Shown: one piece after another, positions 48,401 through 60,013 of the stretch | How the letters are laid out: the number at the start of each line of letters is the position of its first letter | How positions within the stretch are numbered: position 1 is the stretch's first letter | DNA from: Limnanthes douglasii subsp. nivea | Lineage: Eukaryota > Streptophyta > Magnoliopsida > Brassicales > Limnanthaceae | Length of the DNA: 64,000 nt | Reading direction: 5' to 3' | Assembly: GCA_036936605.1 (NCBI GenBank) | Contig: JAUPFV010000002.1 | Coordinates: 219,697,046-219,761,045 of the forward strand | The notes under the pieces: model-generated | What the model was told of the DNA's origin: nothing | Database searches by the model: none | What the model saw: the letters and a program-made list of their open reading frames with translations, nothing else | Translations under genes and position numbers: made by a program

Positions 48401-49980
48401 TCTATGGTTTTGAGAAGTTCAGATCATATTTGCTTGGTGCTAAGGTCACGGTTTTCACGGATCATTTGGCTATCAAGTACCTGCTATCTAAAAAGGATGC
48501 AAAGCCTCGCTTAATTCGATGGGTACTCTTGCTTCAGGAATTCGAGTTGGAAATTAAAGACATAAAGGGGACTGAAAACCAGGTAGCTGACCATCTCTCA
48601 CGTCTTGAGCAACATGAGAAAGACAAGGGAGATGGAATCCTTATCAACGAATGTTTCCCAGATGAACAGTTGTTCCTGATCCAAGGAGAAGTACCATGGT
48701 TTGCTGATTTTGTTAACTATCTGGTTAGCAATGTGATTCCTTCAGATTTTACTTGGGCTCAACAGAAGAAATTCTTGCATGACGTGAAATGGTATCTTTG
48801 GGATGAACCATTCTTGTTTAAACAATGTGCTGATAAGATGATCCGACGTTGCATTCCTTACAGTGAGATTGAGAAAGTTTTACATGATTGTCACTCTACG
48901 GTTTATGGAGGACATTATGCTGGGGATAAGACAGCTGCTCGAGTTCTTCAAGCAGGTTTCTACTGGCCTACCTTGTTTAAGGATGCTCATTTATACGTTC
49001 GTAGATGCGATCGATGCCAAAGGGTGGGTAATATTTCTAGGCGAAATGAGATGCCCCTTAATATGCTTCTTGAGGTTGAGGTATTCGATGTATGGGGAAT
49101 AGATTTCATGGGACCATTTGTGTCCTCCTGCAACAATCTATACATACTCTTAGCTGTGGATTACGTATCTAAGTGGGTTGAGGTGAAAGCTCTCCCAACT
49201 AACGATGCTAAGGTAGTGCTCAATTTCCTTCGTAAGCAAATCTTCACTCGCTTCAGAACTCCTCGTGCTATAATCAGTGATGAAGGGACTCACTTTTGCA
49301 ATCGTCAGTTCACATTATTGTTGGCTAAATATGGTGTTTCTCATCGTGTTGCTACCGCTTACCACCCTCAAACTAATGGTCAAGCTGAAGTCTCGAATCG
49401 AGAAATCAAGCGAATCTTGGAAAAAGTGGTGAATCCTTCAAGGAAAGATTGGTCTCTGAAGTTAGATGAAGCAGTATGGGCATACCGAACGGCTTACAAA
49501 ACTCCACTTGGGATGTCACCATTTCAGTTAGTATATGGTAAGGCTTGTCATCTTCCAGCAGAACTCGAGCATAAGGCATTCTGGGCTTTAAAGAAGTTGA
49601 ATTTCGACATTCAAGCAGCTGGTGAGAAGCGTGTGCTTCAATTGAATGAACTTGTTGAGTTTCGGTCTCAAGCCTATGAGAACTCGAAGATGTATAAGGA
49701 AAAATTCAAGAAATGGCATGATAGGAAGCTTCTACATAAAGTTTTTGAGCCGGGTCAAATGGTTCTTCTTTTCATTTCTTGTCTAAAGCTTTTCCCAGAG
49801 AAGCTCAAGTCAAGATGGTCTGGACCTTTTAAAGTCAAGACAGTATATCCACATGGAGCAGTTGAAATCTATGAGGAATCGCCAGACAAAGCATTCAAAG
49901 TCAATGGTCAGCGACTCAAGTATTACTATGGAGATGTGGGGAACCGTGAGGCATTCAGCATCAGCCTCGACACTATATGA
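45457..49980 (+). CDS. Athila gag C-terminus and pol polyprotein, 1507 codons open, RT active site altered
   Basis: One open frame. The zinc knuckle (residues about 18-30) reads [13 protein letters not shown], so the first cysteine is tyrosine. Protease near residue 340 has [12 protein letters not shown] spans about 640-900 ([24 protein letters not shown]); the catalytic box at residues about 787-791 reads FMDNF where Athila elements have F/Y-x-DD, so the second aspartate is Asn. RNase H is about 930-1050 ([16 protein letters not shown]). Integrase has the HHCC head (about 1145-1185), [18 protein letters not shown] and [11 protein letters not shown] (D, D, E retained). The tail [11 protein letters not shown] matches Athila ends. 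No env frame follows. The annotated start is simply the first ATG after the frameshift. Confidence 0.93.
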   Translation: MKVDSLTKLGIHQVATVYEICARGHDTQQCPISTKSVQFVSNFQRQNQQPISNTYHPSNINHPNFSWSNNQQGNEHYGAKPYAPPRFQQQGHQHQSQQYAPRQPQNQHLDPSQHFVRDSEFEEMKLMIKSLMVSHKTLENQIGQMASNMIVRPHGVLPSDTEHNPGKRDSKEQCQAITLRSRKVAENPTIEQEVDSSQNQHILKNSAQNKPSSEVNSGQDQPPKKPSQSVVESTIYPPPPFPQRLQKQKLDAQFGRFLEVFRRLHINIPFAEALEKMPSYAKFMKGILSKKLKLGDFETMALIEECSAILQQKLPPKLKDPGSFTIPCSIGNLTFSKCLCDLGASINLMPLSVFEKLGLPEPKSTNISLQLADRSITYPRGIVEDVLVKVDKLIFPVDFVILDFEEDKDIPIIMGRPFLATGKTLIDVKKWELTMRVQDHNVTFNVFKAMESPTEDEECFRLDMIDSLHSNEVDRYASSDVLGRVLHGESDFEDEEISECVQLLQAAPYQKRLNIPHESLGLGDLKDSHKKFNPSLEEAPKLELKPLPDHLRYAYLGESSTLPVIIASNLSVSEEEKLLRVLRKFKSAIGWTIADIKGISPSYCMHKILLEEGSKPSIEHQRRLNIIMKEVVKKEILKWLDAGIIYLISDSQWVSPVQCVPKKGGMTLVTNEKNELIPTRTVTGWRICMDYRKLNKATRKDHFPLPFIDQILDRLAGHEYYCMLDGYSGYNQICIAPEDQEKTTFTCPFGTFAFRCVSFGLCNAPATFQRCMMAIFSEMVGDIMEVFMDNFTVFGKSYDGCLSNLGRVLERCVKTNLILNWEKCLFMVQEGIILGHKVSKRGLEVDKAKLETIKKLPPHISVKGIRSFLGHAGFYRRFIQDFSKITKPLCSLLEKDVPFRFTEECFVAFELLKKNLTSAPIITAPNWEEPFEMMCDVSDFAVGVVLGQRKLKVFHVVHYAIKTLNDAQRNYTVTEKELLAVIYGFEKFRSYLLGAKVTVFTDHLAIKYLLSKKDAKPRLIRWVLLLQEFELEIKDIKGTENQVADHLSRLEQHEKDKGDGILINECFPDEQLFLIQGEVPWFADFVNYLVSNVIPSDFTWAQQKKFLHDVKWYLWDEPFLFKQCADKMIRRCIPYSEIEKVLHDCHSTVYGGHYAGDKTAARVLQAGFYWPTLFKDAHLYVRRCDRCQRVGNISRRNEMPLNMLLEVEVFDVWGIDFMGPFVSSCNNLYILLAVDYVSKWVEVKALPTNDAKVVLNFLRKQIFTRFRTPRAIISDEGTHFCNRQFTLLLAKYGVSHRVATAYHPQTNGQAEVSNREIKRILEKVVNPSRKDWSLKLDEAVWAYRTAYKTPLGMSPFQLVYGKACHLPAELEHKAFWALKKLNFDIQAAGEKRVLQLNELVEFRSQAYENSKMYKEKFKKWHDRKLLHKVFEPGQMVLLFISCLKLFPEKLKSRWSGPFKVKTVYPHGAVEIYEESPDKAFKVNGQRLKYYYGDVGNREAFSISLDTI

Positions 49981-51248
49981 TTCCAAGTGGTATCGTCGAG
50001 CTATCAACGTTAAACAAGCGCTTCGTGGGAGGCAACCCACTGGAAATCAATGATCAACAATGCTGGACGAATAGGGGAGTGTTTCTTTTATCTTTTAATT
50101 TCTTGTAGTTGCATTCATCATAGTAGTTATTCATGTTAGTCATGCTTGTTTGCATATTCATGCCATGATTATATAGACTGTGTTTAGGACCGAGTTAGCT
50201 TATTAGCAGAGCATTTTGTTCATGCATTTTGCGTCTTTGATCCCTTGAGTTGCTGTTTCTACTTAAGTAGCCGATGATGAAAATTGTTTGGAATGACAGT
50301 AGGAATAAAATCTATTTAGGTTACTTGTCAGTTAGCTTGCTTGATGTAGAAGCACAATTAATACATGTAGACTCATCGATTGTTTTTATGCTAGTTACGG
50401 ACACACTTGAGTATTGTTATACATAATCCTTGATTAGGTTCAGAATTACACCTTAATCCTTTATTAGCTCATGGATTGCAAAAAGATAAGTTTGGGGGAG
50501 TTGAAAGATAAATATGCGTATTATTCAGTTAGGCATCAAAGGCTAGTAACCGCTCGTCGACGTACGTCCTCTCGCTGGGGGCTGCGTATTGCGAGTAGTC
50601 TATGGGTGGAATGAGATGGAGCGAAACGCACTCATTCCTAATCCGATTGTTAAAAAAAAGGTAAAAAAGGTAAAAAAATGGCTAGGATGAGCTCTTTGGT
50701 GCTCGAGTTATTAAGTTCTATGGGACTTTGTGCCTAGTGACCTAAGACTTTTCCGGTCTGGGATCCGCTAACCTAAAGCTCGTTACATGGGCACCATTGT
50801 ATAAGTCTTTCAGGGACCTCATCCATTGCACGGTCAAATAAGCCTTTGTGTGTCTGTATATAAAGTAAAGCATAATAAATCTCTGACAACCTCGGGGAAA
50901 TATGGATGTGCAACTTGACTATGAAGAATCTAGGTTGTATTTCGTTTCTAATCTTGTGATTATTATGATGAGAACAACTAAGGTCCATTAATTTGTATTA
51001 AAAACATGTCGATTGAGTTTGAGCACACACGCACGCTTCGTCACTTGCATTGCTAACATTTGAGTACCTAGTTATTTCACATTCCGAGGTCATTACATTC
51101 GTTGAGGCATTTATGCTTAATTAGTTACGGTTACTCGTTCGGGATTATTGCGTTCTTGCATTCATTTAAATTCGGTTGCATTCATGCATCAATTGTTAAA
51201 CTTGTTTTGCATTGCTTGAGGACAAGCAACGATTTAAGTTTGGGGGTT
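49981..51248 (+). other. Athila 3' internal non-coding region
   Basis: 1.27 kb between pol and the 3' LTR. Some Athila elements carry an env-like gene here, but no frame above about 75 codons is seen. A purine-rich AAGTTTGGGGGAG at about 50490 resembles an extra internal polypurine tract. The functional one precedes the LTR (51233-51248). Confidence 0.75.
51233..51248 (+). other. Polypurine tract
   Basis: TTTAAGTTTGGGGGTT immediately upstream of the TGATAAG start of the 3' LTR. Confidence 0.75.
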
Positions 51249-53170
51249 TGATAAGTGCATTTCATATCACTTATTACGCTTCCATTATTCTTAAAATTGT
51301 CACCGGTTCTCAAGTATTCGTTGACTTTTAACGTGTTTTTCCAGTATTCTTAAAGGCGTTTGTGCTGCGGGTAAATTGTGATAATATTAATAAATTTGAG
51401 GTTGAAATTGAAGAAACTGGAAAATTAATGTACTTAGGGAAATTTTGGAACAGTTGAAAAGAAAAGATATTAATGCTAAAAATATATTATGACGAGTGAT
51501 TTTAAAAAAAAATATATATATATTAATGCTTGAAAAATATATTAATGTTGAAAAAAAAGGAAAATATATTTTCTAAGATATTGTTTAAAATATTAAATTA
51601 AGAAAAAAAATTAAAACGAAGCACAAAAAGAAATTAATGCTAAATTAAGAAAAATATATTAGACTAATGTTAAGATTCTATTTAGCTATATTGTTTAAAA
51701 TATTATTTTATTTAATATAAATATTTTATTATTCAAAATTTGTTTTTTTAGTGTTTCGGCCGGTTTATAAATAGAGGAAGAAATTGGTGAGCGATGGAAT
51801 TACGGCCTTGACTTGGTTTTACGGCCGCTTTTGGGAGAGGAGAGTGTGATGTTTGGATTTTGTGTTTCGGCTTAGTACAAAATAGAAAAGAAGAGAAGTT
51901 ATACAATAAAAGGTGCTGTTTTGGGTTTTCCTGCTTTTGTATTCATTAGAACATCAAACGGGAACTTGAAACGAAAAAGGAAGAGAAAATCCATACGACT
52001 ACTTTGGTTTCTCTTTCCTGCAGAATATAGCGAGAAAGAAAAAAGACAAGTGGCCGACTGACTCAATTTACGGTCGTTTTGGGTTTTGTTTTACGACAGC
52101 GACAAAACAAAGAAGAAAAGAGTTGCCGATTTGGGTTTTCTTTCGGCAGCAGCAACATACAACCAGACGGCAGGAGGCAAGCACTTGTTTTGGTGTTTTT
52201 CGAGAGGCAGCAGGTGACAGCTACTGCCATTTTCGATCGGCAGCAGCTACTAGACGGAGATCAAAACGCAGCGACGACTACGGTGGTTTTCCGATTGGTG
52301 TTTCTGTGAAGCGATATTTACGGCAGTTGTTCAGTTTAACTTTCATAAAAAATTTATTCATTATTTACATTCTTCCTATAGATTTATGTTAACTTTTGCA
52401 CCCATGATGATGATTTGTTCGATTATGAACTAATCGTTGTCATGGAACCGTAGCGGATTTGTTTGAATAATATTTAGGGTTTATTGCTTAATTGATTTTT
52501 TGAGATATGTTTATCGGTTACCTAGTATGGTTGTGTTTATCGTTAGATGCATCGCGAACATCTAGTTTGTTAATCTTTAATGAATGCAAAAGTAGATTTA
52601 AGGGTTTAGAACTTGCCATGCTAGCATAGGTTCTTGAATGATTCATATTGTGATTGTTCATGATTCGTAATATGTCATTAACCATATCATATTACCCTAT
52701 GTAATCGAAATAGGTAACTTGTGCTTAAAACCAATTGTACCTCAATTTATATAGACATATATGATTGTCATGCATGCAGTGTCTGCTTAACTAGTATCTC
52801 TTTTGTGGTTGTTTAAGTGGTTTGGTTTACGTGTACTGAAAGGTAGCGTATACTGATTTTGTGTTATTTGATTAGTAATCGTAGTTATCTTACATATTGA
52901 TTAAGTATATTAATACTCTGAGTAAAATAAACAATGAAGTTAGTGTTCCATGTTTTCTCTCGCATAAGTAAAACTCATTAGATAATCTTGTTAGTTGATT
53001 TGTTTAGTTACATTCATACTTTATTACTCGTTCAAGCATTAGTTTAATAATCATACGTTGTTGCATAAGTGAATTCTTGTCTTATACACCTAGTCTTCGT
53101 GGGAACAATCTTTCTTATTTATTACTTGCTACGTTTGACCGCGTATACTTGCGTGAAAAAAAGGACTAAC
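51249..53170 (+). repeat. 3' LTR of the Athila-type element
   Basis: 1,922 bp, the same ends as the 5' LTR. Visible differences include loss of one GTAGGTAACTT repeat, a gain of about 30 bp around 52815-52840, and scattered single-base changes. Confidence 0.93.
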
Positions 53171-53175
53171 ACCTT
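53171..53175 (+). repeat. Target site duplication, right copy
   Basis: CCTTT, identical to 42560-42564. Confidence 0.9.
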
Positions 53176-53400
53176 TCTACATCAGATTTGCGTTTATGTC
53201 GGGAGAGAAATTTGAGAGCTACAAATGAGTGTTATAATGTTTACAATTATTGCTGGTCATTCACTCGATCAAACCACCCTCTATTGTTTTGATGGATAGA
53301 GACATAACGTTGATGAAGGTGGTCGAGGAAGTGTTCCCCAATGCAACACGCATATATCACATAAGTTAGATTTTGGAAATACAATGGACGGGGCATAAAC
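53171..53400 (+). pseudogene. MULE transposase pseudogene, 3' part
   Basis: Directly after the Athila 3' LTR the plus strand continues the transposase: RFAFMSGEKFESYKWVL (about 53180-53230), SIKPPSIVLMDRDITLMKVV (about 53260-53320) and EEVFPNATRIYHIS. MDRDITLM contains the second catalytic aspartate region of MULE transposases. Sequence before the element ends at VVGDKYIMK and this piece starts at the equivalent following residues, so the two parts were one gene before insertion. The C-terminal SWIM part is missing after 53400. Confidence 0.75.
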
Positions 53401-54090
53401 TTTTACCTGGTATAGGAAAACTACCTCGGTGGTTGGTAATTTATCAACAGTCGGGTCGCATGCCCGTCCCCGACGGGGAAATACATTATTTCAACCATAA
53501 ATTATCCATAAAGCTAACTTAAACCCTCCACAAAGAGTTCAGGAAACCAACAAATTAGTACAAATATCACATGAACACCATCAATTTTATGTTAGAAAAC
53601 ATACAAACCACATATAAGTAAAACATACATCAACATACAAACTAAAACTAAAATCCAATACAACGTACATCAACATATAAAACTAAAATTCAATACAAGA
53701 TATAAACCTTCAATGTTATGTTGTAAAACATACAAAATAACTAATAATTTGTTCGAGACAGTATGCAACTAAAACATCAAACATAGTATCAATAAACCTA
53801 GCATGATAACTGATAAGGAAATATAATATTGAGGATTAAAATATAATAAATAAAACCTTGTATGGTATATTACATAGTTGTAGGATGAATTTAATGTTTT
53901 ATATAAAGATAAAGGACTAGTATGGAAACTAAACCTTTTATATAACAAATTCTGTTACACTTAAGTCATTGCGCATATGCATAAAGGCCAATGTCGAATT
54001 AAATGGATTATTCAGTTTCTTTTGGTTAAACTGTCTTATTCTATTTGACTTTTTCTCTCTAAAACATACTTCTCCACATTAAGTCATTGT
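53401..54090. other. AT-rich spacer with ACATACAAAC-type repeats
   Basis: No gene is seen. Between 53560 and 53740 motifs such as ACATACAAAC, CATCAACATA and AACTAAAAT recur irregularly, like a worn minisatellite. Confidence 0.5.
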
Positions 54091-54311
54091 GTTTTCTTTG
54101 TCTTTTAATGACATTTTATTTTCCGGAGATCTTGTAGTAGCTTATTCGGCCATTGTTACAATAAAAATGAAAAAAGACTAGGGTTTATGCCTTTTGTATT
54201 TTGGGGTTTCTGGGTTTGTGCTGTGAATTTGGATGTTAATGGCAACTGAGACTGACCGGGGGGATATTTTAATTAAGGTATTTTGAGTTTCTTTTAACTC
54301 AAATACTTGTT
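54091..54311 (-). pseudogene. Broken duplicate of the TPR gene first exon and promoter
   Basis: This stretch matches 33488-33720 (exon 1 start, ATG region and upstream DNA) over more than 200 bp, including TCGGCCATTGTTA, GGGTTTCTGGGTTTGTGCTG and GCAACTGAGACTGACCGGGG. It lacks about 15-18 bp within the coding part and stops in mid exon 1. There is no TPR exon 2 on its low-coordinate side. It lies at the start of array block B just as the real exon lies before block A. Confidence 0.88.
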
Positions 54312-55319
54312 CATAAGACGAAATTTCTTTTTGATATTGAGTAGACGGCCTTTTCAAATTCCACCTCTTAAGATTAATCTTCGAAACCTTAAGAGCCGGT
54401 TGGATAATATTCACCTCTATGGATTGCAATTAACGTTTTTGTCCTCTTTTCGGGTGCTGAGATATACAATTTCATCATCTATCCGAAAATCAAATTTCAC
54501 TTGATTTATGAAAATTAACAATCGATTATGATTATTAGTCAAGTTAGTCTCATACAACCTCTTTTTAATAACCAGTTTTGCATCTCACCCTTGTCCAATC
54601 ACAACTTTGAATATTTTGGGCAACTCTAGTGGAAGATCACGTCCAAAAAATTTGTGTTTTTTATCAAATTTTGTTTGTATCAGCAGGGCTTGCTTCCCTC
54701 TTATTTCTTGATCCTAGAACAATGAGGGGAGCAAGAAGAAGGAATCTTGAACCTAATCTTGAGAGGATTTTTTTTCTTCCTTCTTTTCGGGATCATTATG
54801 TTGTTGTGCGGGAAGTAAATCTACTTTTTCTGGGCCGTAAGATTGATATATCAGAAATTTCTCAATAGTTTCACCACTGAAAGTCGATATCGTTTCATCT
54901 TCCGGTTTGCTCTCCTTAGTTTTAGCCACCGTTTTCCTGCTTCCTACATTAATTCTACGACGTTCTACGAATCCAAGAGGCTATTTAGTGCCCTTGTTAT
55001 CTTGGAAAACTTGTGTTTTCTGTTCAGACTTCTTCTTATTCATATCTTTCGTGGACCTATGAATGATAGAAAGTTCAGTTGTGGAAGAATCCTTTGAAGA
55101 TTCTTTAATAGTTAGAATCGGTAAGTTAGGAGCAATGACGACCAAATATGATAACGTAAGAGCGTCTTCATGGGTCTTCTTCTTCTCTAATTATAAGGGA
55201 TAACGCAGACCGCAGCAATCACAGAAGGTGGTCTGGCCTGAGTTTGGTAACTGCAGAAGGGCCAACCTCAATATTGCATTTTGGGCAGTGGTGTTGGTAC
55301 TCGTCTTCTACCCATTTAC
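54312..55319 (-). pseudogene. B3-RING array unit 8 (truncated at both sides)
   Basis: It joins the TPR promoter copy inside the B3 domain (open 54429-54178 reads VSKINLKRWNLKRPSTQYQK). Linker and DRIP-like segments follow (55073, VKESSKDSS equivalent). The RING half is interrupted at 55320 by a retrotransposon LTR fragment, after the CPEC side. Confidence 0.7.
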
Positions 55320-55468
55320 AGCTTTTTCCTTAAACAATAAAATAAAGTCCAGCCTAATTTCAAAGCGATTGGAGTTGGTTAAGTATTTTAATAAAATCCA
55401 ACAAAAATAGAAAAATGCAGAAAATTCATAAAAAGAGGAAAAAGAGGGCTAAAACGACGGAGCTAATT
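55320..55468 (-). mobile_element. Fragment of the chromovirus LTR inserted in the array
   Basis: About 149 bp closely matching 60408-60550 of the gypsy LTR at the right of the window (shared blocks AATTTCAAAGCGATTGGAG, GGTTAAGTATTTT, AAAATGCAGAAAATTCATAA). It has replaced the RING N-side and B3 C-terminus junction between units 8 and 9. No LTR ends or target duplication are present, so it is a truncated or recombined piece. Confidence 0.8.
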
Positions 55469-56575
55469 ATATTATTTTATCATTTTTCACGTACGATTCA
55501 ACACGTAAGACGAATTTTCCTTTTAATATTGAGTAGACAGTCTTTTCAAATCCCACCTTTTAAGATTAATGCTTGAAATCTTAAGAGACAGTTCGATAAT
55601 ATTCACCTAAATGGATTGCAATTCACGTTTTTGTCCTCTTTTCGGGTGCTGAGATATATAATCTCATCGTCCATCAAAAAATCAAATTTCACTTGATTTA
55701 TGGAAATTGAAAATCGATTATGATTATTAGTCAAGTCAGTCTTGTACAACTACTTTTGAATAACCAGTTTTGCATCTCACCCTTCTCCAATCACAACTTT
55801 GAATATTTCAGGCAACTGTGGTGGAGGATTATATCCGGAATTTTCAAGTTTTTTGTGAATTTTTGTTTTTATCAGCATGGCTTGCTTTCCTCTTCTCTCT
55901 TGATCCTCGAACAAGAGAAGAGCTAGAAGAAGAAATCTTGAACCTAATATTGAAAGATTTTTTTTCCTTCTTTACGGGATCATTATGTTGTTGGGCGGGA
56001 AGAAAATCTAGTTTTTCCGACCGTAGGATTAATGCATCAGAAACTTCTCACCAGAAAGTTGCTATCGTTTCATCTTCCAATTTTCTCTCCTTAGTTTTAG
56101 CCACTAATTTCCTGCTTCCTGCATGAATTCTATGATGTTCTACAGATCCAAGATGCAATTTAGTGCCCTTGTTATCTTGGAAAACTCATGTTTTCTGTTC
56201 AGGCTCCTTCTTATTCATATATTCCCTCGACCTAAGCATGATAAAAAGTTCAGTTGTGGATGAATCCTTTGAAAATTCTTTAACAGTTGGAACCGGTAAA
56301 TTAGGAGCAATGACGACCAAATATAATAATATAAGAACGTCTTCAGGGGTCTTTATCTTCTCTAATAGATCAGGGAGTAACACAGACCGCATCGATCGCA
56401 AAAGGTGGTCTGACATGAGTTTGGTGACTCCACAAGGGCCAAGCTTAATATTTCATTCTGGACAGTGGTACTGGTACTCGTTTTCTACCTATTTACGTAT
56501 GCATTCATGATAGAAGGTATGAAGATAACTGTTGATCGTAATAGAATCCTCGTAAACCCTATATGTATATAGTTG
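55469..56575 (-). pseudogene. B3-RING array unit 9
   Basis: B3 lacks its extreme C-terminus because of the LTR fragment. The DRIP-like stretch is open at 56416-56186 (LLRSMRSVLLPDLLEKIKTP). The open frame 56755-56489 reads from the next unit's B3 into this RING half (GDVIQLYTYRVYEDSITI, then HTFYHECIRK and stop). Confidence 0.75.
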
Positions 56576-57720
56576 AATCACATCACCTGTTTGGAGTTGA
56601 TTCTCTTGCTTTATCTTTTTCCACGTACCATTCAACACGTAAGATAAATTTTTATTTTGATATTGAGTAGACAGCTTTTTTAAATTCCACTTCTTAAGAT
56701 TAATCTTCGAAACCTTAAGAGATTGTTCGATTATATTCACCTCTACGGATTGCAATTCGCATTTTTATCCTCTTTTCGGGTGCCGTGATTTATAATTTAA
56801 TCGTCTATCTGAAAATCAAATTTCACTTGATTTAATAGAATTGACAATCGATTATGATTATCAGTCAAGTCAAACTCGTACAACCATTTTTGAATAACCA
56901 GTTTTACATCTGACCATTCTCCAACTACAGCTTTGAATATTTCAGGCAACTCTGGTAGATGATCATGTCTGAAATATTTGTGATTTGTTTTATGGTTTTA
57001 TCAGCATGGCTTGCTTTTCTCTTCCTCTTCTTGATCCTGGAACTAGAGAAGAACAAGAAGAATGGATATTGAACCTAATCTTGAAAAGGTATTTTTTCTT
57101 CATTCTTTTGGGATCTTATGTTATTGTGCGGGAAGCAAATCTAGTTTTTTAGAGCCCTAGGATTGATGCTTCATAAATTTCTCACTAGATTCACCACTGA
57201 AAGTCGCTATCGTTTCATCTTCCGGTTTGATCTCCTTAGTTTTAGCCACCATTTTCGTGCTTCCTCCATGAATTCTATGACGTTCTACGGATCCAAGATG
57301 CAATTTAGCACCCTTGTTAACTTGGAAAACTTGTGTTTTTTGTTCAAGCACCTTCTTATTCATATCTTCCATGGACATAGTCATGATAGAAAGTTCATTT
57401 GTGGAAGAATCCTTTGAAGATTCTTTAACAGTTGGAACCGGTAAATTAGTTGCCATGACGACCAAATATGATAATATCGAAGCGTCTTCAGGGTTCTTTA
57501 TCTTTTCTAATTTATCAGGGAATAACGCAGACCGCAACGATCGCAGAAGGTGGTTTGGCCTGAGTTTGGTAAGTGCAGAAGGGCCAACCTCAATATTGCA
57601 TTCTGGACAGTGGTGCTGGTACTTGTCTTCTACCCATTTACGTATGAATTCATGACGGAAGGTATGGAGACAAATGTTGATGTTAATAGCATCCTCATAA
57701 CCTCTATATGCATATATTTG
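56576..57720 (-). pseudogene. B3-RING array unit 10
   Basis: A full-length unit. With the B3 end of unit 11 it makes the longest open frame of the array, 57762-57157 (201 codons), running B3 C-terminus, RING half, KLRPNHLLRSLRSALFPDKL, SYLVVMATNLP, VKESSKDSS and VERHRIHGGSTK to a MKHQS stop. Two RING cysteines are lost (CLHTFRHEFI), although HHCPEC is kept. Confidence 0.8.
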
Positions 57721-58866
57721 AATCTCATCACCTGTTAACATGTGATTATCTTGCTTTATCATTTTCTACGTACCATTCAACATGTAAGCAAATTTTCCTT
57801 TTGATATTGAGTAGACTGCTTTTTAAAATCCCACCTCTTAAGATTAATCTTCAAAACCTTAAGAGACTATTCGATAATAAATACTTCTATGGATTACAAC
57901 TCGTGTTTGTCCTCTTTTCGGGTGCTGAGATTTACAATTTCATCTTCCACCAAAAAATCAAATTTCACTTGATTTAATGGAATTGACAATCGATTATGAT
58001 TATCAATCAAGTCAAACTCGCACAAAGGTTTTTGAATAACCAGCTTTACATCTGACCCTTCTCCAGGGACAACTTTGAATATTTCGGGCAACTCCGGTGG
58101 AGGATGAGGTTCGGTTTTTTTGTCTTTTTTGTGAATTTTTGTTTTTATTAGAAGGGATTACTTTTCTCTTCTTTCTTGATCCTAGAACTATAAAAGAACA
58201 TGAAAAAAGAATCTTGAACCTAATATTGAGAAGGGGTTTTTTCTTCATTCTTTTCGGGATCATTATGTTATTGTGCGGGAAGTAAATCTAGTTTTTTTCC
58301 GATCGTAGGATTAATGCATCAGAAATTTCTTACTAGATTCACCACTAAAAGTCATTATCGTTTCATCTTCCGGGTTGCTCTCCTTAGATTTAGCCACCGA
58401 TTTCGTGCTTCCTGCATGAATTCTATGACGTTCTACGGATCCAAGATTCAATTTAGCACCCTTGTTATCTTGGAAAACTTGTGTTTTCTATCCAAACTCC
58501 TTCTTATTCATATCTTCCTTGGACCTATACATGATAGAAACTTCAGCTGTGGAAAAATCTTTTGAAGATTCTTTTACAGTTGGAACCGGTAAATTAGAAG
58601 CAATGACGACCAAAGGTCATAATGTAGGAGCGTCTCCAAGGGTCTTTATCTTCTCTAATTTATCAAGGAATAACGCAGACCACAACAATCGTAGAAGGTG
58701 GTCTAGTCTGAGTTTGGTGAGTGCATAAGGGCCAACCTCAATATTGCATTCTGGACAGTTGTACTGGTACTCGGCTTCTACCCATTTACGTATGCATTCA
58801 CGACAAAAGGTATGGAGACAACTGTTGATCGTAATAGCATCCTCGTAAACCCTATATGCATATAGT
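57721..58866 (-). pseudogene. B3-RING array unit 11
   Basis: B3 pieces are open at 58091-57894 (MPEIFKVVPGEGSDVKLVIQ, VKFDFLVEDEIVNLSTRKED). The basic linker is open at 58263-58012 but in another frame from B3, as in all units. The RING half in the frame 58874-58617 keeps every second-half ligand (CLHTFCRECIRKW, CPEC) and runs into LDHLLRLLWSALFLDKLEKI. Confidence 0.8.
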
Positions 58867-60013
58867 TTAATCACATAATCTGTTATGAGCTATTTATCTT
58901 GCTTTATATTTTTCCACGTTCCATTCAATACGTAAGACGAATTTCTTTTGTATATTGAGTAGACTATTTTTTCAAATCGCACCTCTTAGGATTAATCTTC
59001 AAAAGCTTAAGAGACTATTCGATAATATTTACCTTTATGGATTACAATTCGCATTTTATGTCCTCTTTTCGGGCGGTGAGATTTACAATTTAATCGTCCA
59101 TCAGAAAATATAATTGCACTTGATTTAATGGAATTGAAAATCGATTATGATTATCAGTCAAGTCAAACTCGTACAATCATTTTTGAATAAGTAGTTTTAT
59201 ATCTGAAGCTACTCTAATGAAAACTTTGAATATTTCTGGCAACTCTAGTAGAGGATTAGGTCCAAAATATTTTTGTTTTTTTTTGTTTTCATCAGCAAGA
59301 CTTGCTTTCCTCTTCCTCTTCTTGATCCTGTAACTAAAGAAGAGCAAGAAGAAGGAATCTTAAACCTAATCTTGAGAGGGTTTTTTTTCTTCATTCTTTT
59401 CGGGATCATTATGTTGTTGTGCGGGAAGCAAATCTAGTTTTTTTTGCCGTATGCTTGATGCATCATAAATTTCTCACCAGATTCACCATTGAAATCTCCA
59501 TCGTTTCATATTCCGGTTTTCTCACCTTAGTTTTGGCCACTATTTTCCAGCTTCCTGCATGAATTCTATGACATTCTATGAATCCAATATGTAATTTAGC
59601 ACCCTTGTTATCTTCAAAAACTTGTGTTTTCTATTCAAGCTCCTTCTTATTCATATTTTCCTTGGACTTAGGCATGATAGAAAGTTCAGTTGTGGAAGAA
59701 TCCTTTGAATATTCTTTAACAGTTGGAACCGATAAATTAGTTACAATGATGACCTAAGATGATAATGTAGGAGCGTATTCAGGGTTCTTTATCTTTTCTA
59801 ATTTATCAGTGAATAATGCAGACCGCAGCGATTGCAGAAGGTGGTCTGGCCAGTGTTTCGTTAGTGCAGAAGGGCCATCCTCAATATTTCATTCTGGAAA
59901 GTAGTGCTGGTACTCGTCTTCTACCTATTTACGTATGCATTCATGACGAATGGTATGGAGACAGATGTTGATCGTAATAGCAGCCTCGTAACCCTTATAT
60001 GTATATAGTTGAA
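58867..60013 (-). pseudogene. B3-RING array unit 12
   Basis: Full length. No long open frame is left: the linker and SLVV region carry stops and the CPEC motif is damaged (FPEC with a nearby stop at about 59900). Confidence 0.75.

Larger units (their letters stand above)
42565..53170 (+). mobile_element. Complete Athila-type Ty3/gypsy retrotransposon
   Basis: The element is 10,606 bp with LTRs of 1,917 and 1,922 bp (TG...CA), a 5-bp target duplication, an 18-base primer site matching tRNA-Asp and a polypurine tract. Gag is of the Athila/Tat kind (RPNIAANNFEIKPSTIQMMQ, FLEICDTFKFNGVSDDAIRL). Pol order is protease, RT, RNase H, integrase. The LTRs are very alike, differing by a few short indels and scattered substitutions, so this is the youngest insertion in the window. 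No env-like frame lies between pol and the 3' LTR. It is probably dead: gag is frameshifted and the RT active site is altered. Confidence 0.95.

Noticed and set aside
49810..50040. Possible env-like ORF after Athila pol
   Set aside because: Only short frames overlapping the pol end were found, with no transmembrane pattern. The 3' internal region looks non-coding.
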